DNA of 10,328 bases from the NCBI GenBank assembly GCA_902796455.1, contig CADBPH010000047.1:1-10328 (forward strand), given 5' to 3'. This DNA is from an uncultured Bacteroidia bacterium. GTDB taxonomy: Bacteria; Bacteroidota; Bacteroidia; Bacteroidales; UBA932. Positions 7,636 through 10,328 of the stretch are shown one piece after another. Each line of letters starts with the position of its first letter. Within the stretch, counting starts at the first letter, position 1. The translations under genes were made by a program, and so were the position numbers. The notes beneath the pieces are model-generated. The model saw nothing but the letters and a program-made list of their open reading frames with translations, was not told where the DNA came from and made no database searches.

Positions 7636-8478
7636 TTAGATTTTCACGTCTACGTACACCGGAAGATGATCCGACGCAACCGTCACATCTCCATGCTCGA
7701 AGACCGTCGGAACGGCCGTTCCCAGCACCTCGACGGACGCACCGTTATTCAGAACCAACACGAAATCAATGCATTTGCGCGGCTCAACCACAGGGATGGT
7801 CGGCTTTGTCGAGGAAATGACTTTCCAATATTTCCCCAGTTCTGCCAGCACATCGCTGTCCGGGGTGGCGTTCATGTCGCCCGCCAGGAACACCGGCTTG
7901 GAAACCTTGGAATACTTCTCGACGAGCGCATCGTTGATTGTCTTGGCCTGGATGACCATCGACGGCATGGATTTATAATCCAGATGAGTGGAAGCCAGCA
8001 CAAATTTCTCGGTTTCCACTACGCTGCACGCACGCGGCTCCGTGCCCTCGCCCTTGGGGAGGTGGATCGTAAACGAATCCAGGATCTTGTCCTTCACGGT
8101 GACGCCGACGCCATAGGCTCCCTCGCGGTAAGGCATGGCGCAGCTGTAATAATAATTCCAGCCGCCCAGCGCAGCAGCCAGATCGGCCAGCTGATAGGTA
8201 TTGTGGCGCGTGTTGCAGCTATCCAGCTCATTGACTGTCATGGCATCCGCCCCCAACTCCTGCATCATGGCCGCCACCATCGGGATGCTGTTTTCAATTT
8301 CTTTCGAGAAAACCCCGACGTTGTACTGCACAATGCGCAGGGCACCCTCCGGCTTCACATAGGTCTTGCTGGGGGCAATCCCTTTGTCTTCAGCCGGCTT
8401 TTCTTTTTTCCCGCAGTTGCAGGAGGCCAGGCCCGCGAGCACCGCGGCCAAAGCCAGGAAAGTAACGATTCTCTTCAT
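7636..8478 (-). CDS. EEP-family (endonuclease/exonuclease/phosphatase) lipoprotein, copy B
   Basis: This 280-residue protein is predicted to be lipid-anchored: its signal peptide ends in LASC with the anchoring Cys at position 20. The rest is one EEP domain (PF03372), a metal-dependent phosphoesterase fold shared by DNases, sphingomyelinases and inositol-phosphate phosphatases. All expected catalytic positions are visible: Asn53 in QYNVG, Glu84 in NELDS, His165 in STHLD, Asp201 and Asn203 in GDMNATPDS, Asp238 in CIDFVLV, and Asp270-His271 in SDHLP. It is therefore probably active. It lies 13 bases downstream of a paralogue of nearly equal length, with matching blocks such as ELDSCN and GDMNATP, so the pair arose by tandem duplication. 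Its place before a sugar oxidoreductase gene suggests cleavage of a phosphoester or phosphodiester on a carbohydrate or lipid outside the cytoplasm rather than nucleic-acid repair. That role is an inference. Confidence 0.82.
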   Translation of the reverse strand: MKRIVTFLALAAVLAGLASCNCGKKEKPAEDKGIAPSKTYVKPEGALRIVQYNVGVFSKEIENSIPMVAAMMQELGADAMTVNELDSCNTRHNTYQLADLAAALGGWNYYYSCAMPYREGAYGVGVTVKDKILDSFTIHLPKGEGTEPRACSVVETEKFVLASTHLDYKSMPSMVIQAKTINDALVEKYSKVSKPVFLAGDMNATPDSDVLAELGKYWKVISSTKPTIPVVEPRKCIDFVLVLNNGASVEVLGTAVPTVFEHGDVTVASDHLPVYVDVKI

Positions 8479-8491
8479 GATTATTAATGAT

Positions 8492-9337
8492 TTACCATTT
8501 TACATCCACATAAATCGGATAGTGGTCAGAAGCCTTGTTGGCATCTCCGTTATGGAATAAAACCAGGGTTGTGGCGCCCAGCACCTGAACCGGCGTGGAG
8601 CGCTTGTAATGGAAGATGAAATCAATCGTACGATGGGTATTGACTGTCGTACCGCCTTCCACTCCCTGATTGGAGATGACCTCCCAGTGTTCCTCGAGCG
8701 CCTTGATGGCATCGGAGCCGGGCGTTGCATTCATGTCACCGCAGAAAAAGACCGGTTTTTTCGCATCGGCGTAGTTCTCCTGGACCCAGGCATTGATTTC
8801 CGCAATCTGCGACTGGATGTACGCTTCCGTACTGTGATCCAGGTGGGAAACCGCCAGAACGTATTTGTCCGTCTCGATGAATATCATGCCCCGGCTTTCG
8901 TGTTTCGTCGGATTGGCGAAGTTGATTTTCCCGGTCTTGACGACTTTGACCCCGGACGGCGTGATGATGCCGTTGCCATAGGCTCCGCCCTTATAATCAA
9001 GGGTTTTCCCATAGTACCACTTCCAGCCGCCGGCAGCGCGGGCCAGCAGGTCGATCTCATTGACATTGTGCCGCGCGTTGCAGCTGTCCAGTTCCTGGAG
9101 GCCCACCACGTCGGCCTGAACTTCCTGCACCATGGCTCCGATCATGTCCGCATTCTCATTGACATCAGCAATATACTTGTGCAAAGCACCGACATTGTAA
9201 GACACGATCCGGAAAGCATCCTGGGCCTTGGGGTAGTACGAATTGCTGACAGGAACCGTCTTTTTTTGCTGGCAAGCGCCGATTGCAAGCAAGAGCGAAG
9301 AAAAAACTAAGGCTCTTAAAATCAGATTGTTGCGCAT
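8492..9337 (-). CDS. EEP-family (endonuclease/exonuclease/phosphatase) lipoprotein, copy A
   Basis: This first gene of the leftward operon encodes 281 residues with a lipoprotein signal peptide (lipobox IGAC, Cys22). The EEP domain keeps every catalytic position: Asn48 in SYNVG, Glu82 in QELDS, His165 in SHLDH, Asp201 and Asn203 in GDMNATPGS, Asp239 in TIDFIF, and Asp271-His272 in SDHYP. It matches copy B in architecture and in motif spacing, but the residues between motifs differ widely (for example TLDYKGGAYGNGI against AMPYREGAYGVGV). The two copies therefore diverged long ago or handle different substrates. The final residues DVKW correspond to DVKI in copy B. The ATG at 9337 sits about 40 bases below a good promoter. 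The specific phosphoester substrate cannot be read from sequence. Confidence 0.82.
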   Translation of the reverse strand: MRNNLILRALVFSSLLLAIGACQQKKTVPVSNSYYPKAQDAFRIVSYNVGALHKYIADVNENADMIGAMVQEVQADVVGLQELDSCNARHNVNEIDLLARAAGGWKWYYGKTLDYKGGAYGNGIITPSGVKVVKTGKINFANPTKHESRGMIFIETDKYVLAVSHLDHSTEAYIQSQIAEINAWVQENYADAKKPVFFCGDMNATPGSDAIKALEEHWEVISNQGVEGGTTVNTHRTIDFIFHYKRSTPVQVLGATTLVLFHNGDANKASDHYPIYVDVKW

Positions 9338-9379
9338 TTCTTTAATAACTAAGGGGTGTAATCAACCCGGATTTTGTCA

Positions 9380-9408
9380 GAAAGATAGCATTTTTTTCTT
9401 GAAAACAA
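9380..9408 (-). promoter_or_regulatory. Promoter of the EEP/Gfo-Idh/DUF1080 operon
   Basis: Read on the minus strand, TTG (bases 9408-9406) is followed by an 18-base spacer and TATCTTTC (9387-9380). This matches the Bacteroidota TTG/TAnnTTTG layout with C for the last G. It would start transcription some 35 bases before the ATG at 9337 and is the best two-part promoter in the window. Confidence 0.55.
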
Positions 9409-9455
9409 GAAGGAGATTCCGTTCCGATTGCATTCCACACTACAAGAAATTTTTA

Positions 9456-9463
9456 TACTTTTG
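9456..9463 (+). promoter_or_regulatory. -7 promoter element for the Rrf2-family gene
   Basis: TACTTTTG followed by CGG is a full match to the Bacteroidota TAnnTTTG element, 36 bases before the ATG at 9500. The nearest upstream TTG (9428-9430) is 25 bases away, longer than usual. No clear inverted-repeat operator was found in the 162-base divergent gap. Confidence 0.5.
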
Positions 9464-9499
9464 CGGTAGCCCACGAAAGGCTGTAATAAAGTATCTCCC

Positions 9500-9832
9500 A
9501 TGCTTTCCCGAAAGACCCGATACGCCATCATGGCCCTGAGTATCCTCGCCCGTGAATATGGACGGGATATTGTCCCCATGAGCAGCATCGCCCGGGACCG
9601 GCACATTCCCCAACGGTTTCTGGAAGGCATTTTCCTGCAGTTACGCAATGCCGGACTGCTGGAGAGCACGCGCGGGGTGAGCGGCGGCTACCGCCTGTCC
9701 AGCCCGCCCGGACAAATCCGTATCCTGGATGTCATCCTGGCTTTGGGAGAAGATGTAGAACTGATTTCCTGCATGGACATCTGCGGGCGGGCATCCGAGT
9801 GCGAGTTTGGGCTGGACCGGCGATTTCGCTGA
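9500..9832 (+). CDS. Rrf2-family transcriptional regulator, C-terminally truncated
   Basis: The product is 110 residues, while Rrf2 regulators (IscR, CymR, NsrR type) are usually about 130-165. The winged-helix part is intact: [16 protein letters not shown] (2-17) for helix 1, the recognition region [17 protein letters not shown] (29-45), and the wing GVSGGYRLS (59-67). Cys91, Cys95 and Cys101 in [11 protein letters not shown] resemble the cluster-ligand region of Fe-S-sensing relatives, though the spacing is not that of IscR. After Gly104 the frame enters foreign sequence and adds six unrelated residues (LDRRFR) before a stop. The missing C-terminal helix normally helps dimerisation, so function is doubtful. 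Several family members control cysteine and sulfur metabolism, which fits the CysH remnant just downstream. The start and promoter look normal, so the damage lies at the 3' end only. Confidence 0.8.
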   Translation: MLSRKTRYAIMALSILAREYGRDIVPMSSIARDRHIPQRFLEGIFLQLRNAGLLESTRGVSGGYRLSSPPGQIRILDVILALGEDVELISCMDICGRASECEFGLDRRFR

Positions 9833-10235
9833 AAAACACCCGGAAGCACGCGTCGACATCTCCGCCGGCGGCGCCGGAAAAGGAATGACCGACGTGCTGA
9901 ACGGCATGGTGGATTTCGCGATGCTGTCGCGCGAATTGCACAACGAAGAACGTGAAAAAGGCGCGGTTGCCTTCGCCGTGGGACGCGATGCCGTTATCCC
10001 CGTCCTGAACATGGAGAACCCCCTGCTGCTCTGGTCGGAGGAGGATGTCAAGGATTACATCCGGGCGCACGCCGTCCCCTATAACCCGCTTCACGACAAG
10101 GGTTTTCCGAGTATCGGCTGCCAACCGTGCACCCGTGCCGTCCAGCCCGGCGAAGACGTAAGGGCAGGACGCTGGTGGTGGGAAGACCCGGACAAACGGG
10201 AATGCGGGCTTCATGTCCGCGGCCAGGAAGGCTGA
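9807..10235 (+). pseudogene. Chimeric remnant: PstS-like binding-protein fragment fused to the CysH (APS/PAPS reductase) C-terminus
   Basis: One open frame of 142 codons contains pieces of two unrelated genes. Codons 3-69 ([20 protein letters not shown], then a [19 protein letters not shown] stretch) are an internal part of a PstS-like periplasmic solute-binding protein, without its signal peptide or its C-terminal two thirds. From about codon 71 (base 10017, [18 protein letters not shown]) it is the C-terminal third of an adenylyl-sulfate/phosphoadenylyl-sulfate reductase: [30 protein letters not shown] and the catalytic ECGLH (Cys133). The CQPC pair is typical of 4Fe-4S APS-type reductases; their other cysteine pair and the nucleotide-binding loop would lie in the missing N-terminal part. 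The frame has only a TTG at 9807 as a possible start, overlaps the regulator in the +1 frame, and has no export signal. It is most likely non-functional. Two deletions in a sulfate-assimilation operon, or misassembly, would explain it. Confidence 0.75.
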
Positions 10236-10274
10236 ACGAAAACCTCCGGATTACGACCCCCTACCAAGAATTAA

Positions 10275-10328
10275 GGACTCCCTCCCACAAAGAATACCGA
10301 CATTTCGGTATTGCGGGGCAGGGAGCCC
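10275..10328. repeat. Imperfect palindrome at the right edge (possible terminator or REP-like element)
   Basis: An inner perfect hairpin, AATACCGA-CATT-TCGGTATT (10293-10312), sits inside an outer stem of CTCCCT (10278-10283) with AGGGAG (10320-10325). The outer stem continues inward as CCC/GGG with one bulged C. Two further G-C pairs are possible at the very edge. No T run is visible because the sequence ends there. Bases 10236-10274 between the remnant stop codon and this element hold no recognisable gene. Confidence 0.55.

Noticed and set aside
9790..9830. Programmed frameshift joining the Rrf2 regulator to the downstream frame
   Set aside because: No slippery heptamer or downstream structure is evident, and the downstream frame holds fragments of unrelated proteins rather than the missing Rrf2 C-terminus.
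10236..10328. Continuation of a coding frame to the right edge
   Set aside because: More than one frame is open here, but none has a start with supporting context. The palindrome explains the composition better.
10275..10328. Integron attC site
   Set aside because: No RYYYAAC/GTTRRRY core-site pair is visible and no integrase or cassette is nearby.

Overview
The window looks like a fragment of a Bacteroidales chromosome (phylum Bacteroidota), probably a contig from a gut- or rumen-type organism. The evidence is indirect. There are several matches to the Bacteroidota -7 promoter element TAnnTTTG, almost no Shine-Dalgarno sequences, many Sec, Tat and lipoprotein leaders, and protein families typical of this group (DUF1080, Tat-exported Gfo/Idh/MocA proteins, secreted ADP-ribosylglycohydrolase-like proteins). 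Genus cannot be called. No rRNA, tRNA, CRISPR array or complete mobile element was seen.

Layout. Bases 1-755 (minus) hold the first 251 codons of a secreted ADP-ribosylglycohydrolase-family protein that runs off the left edge. A short divergent promoter region (756-834) separates it from a rightward pair. The first of the pair is a secreted, GH43/GH32-like beta-propeller protein of unassigned function (835-2415). The second is an NhaC-family Na+/H+ antiporter (2444-3805). A near-perfect 27-base palindrome (3825-3851) lies where this pair meets the leftward operon and probably serves as a shared terminator.

The central block (9337 down to 3872, minus) is a tight four-gene operon with gaps of 13, 32 and 15 bases. 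It encodes two tandem paralogous EEP-family (endonuclease/exonuclease/phosphatase) lipoproteins, a Tat-exported Gfo/Idh/MocA oxidoreductase, and a large Sec-exported protein joining about 590 residues of HEAT-like helices to a C-terminal DUF1080 (3-keto-disaccharide hydrolase) domain. All four carry export signals, so the operon looks like an extracytoplasmic carbohydrate-processing unit. Gfo/Idh/MocA plus DUF1080 is the known signature of glycoside cleavage through 3-keto intermediates. The paired EEP lipoproteins suggest that the substrate carries a phosphoester or phosphodiester, which is an inference.

The right end (9456-10328, plus) is the strangest part. A normal-looking promoter leads into an Rrf2-family regulator that keeps its DNA-binding domain and three cysteines but is cut off after about 104 residues. 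It runs, out of frame, into an internal piece of a PstS-like solute-binding protein. That piece is joined in frame to the C-terminal third of a CysH-type APS/PAPS reductase, including its CxxC and ECGLH motifs. This is either the collapsed remains of a sulfate-assimilation operon or an assembly chimera. The window ends inside an imperfect palindrome.
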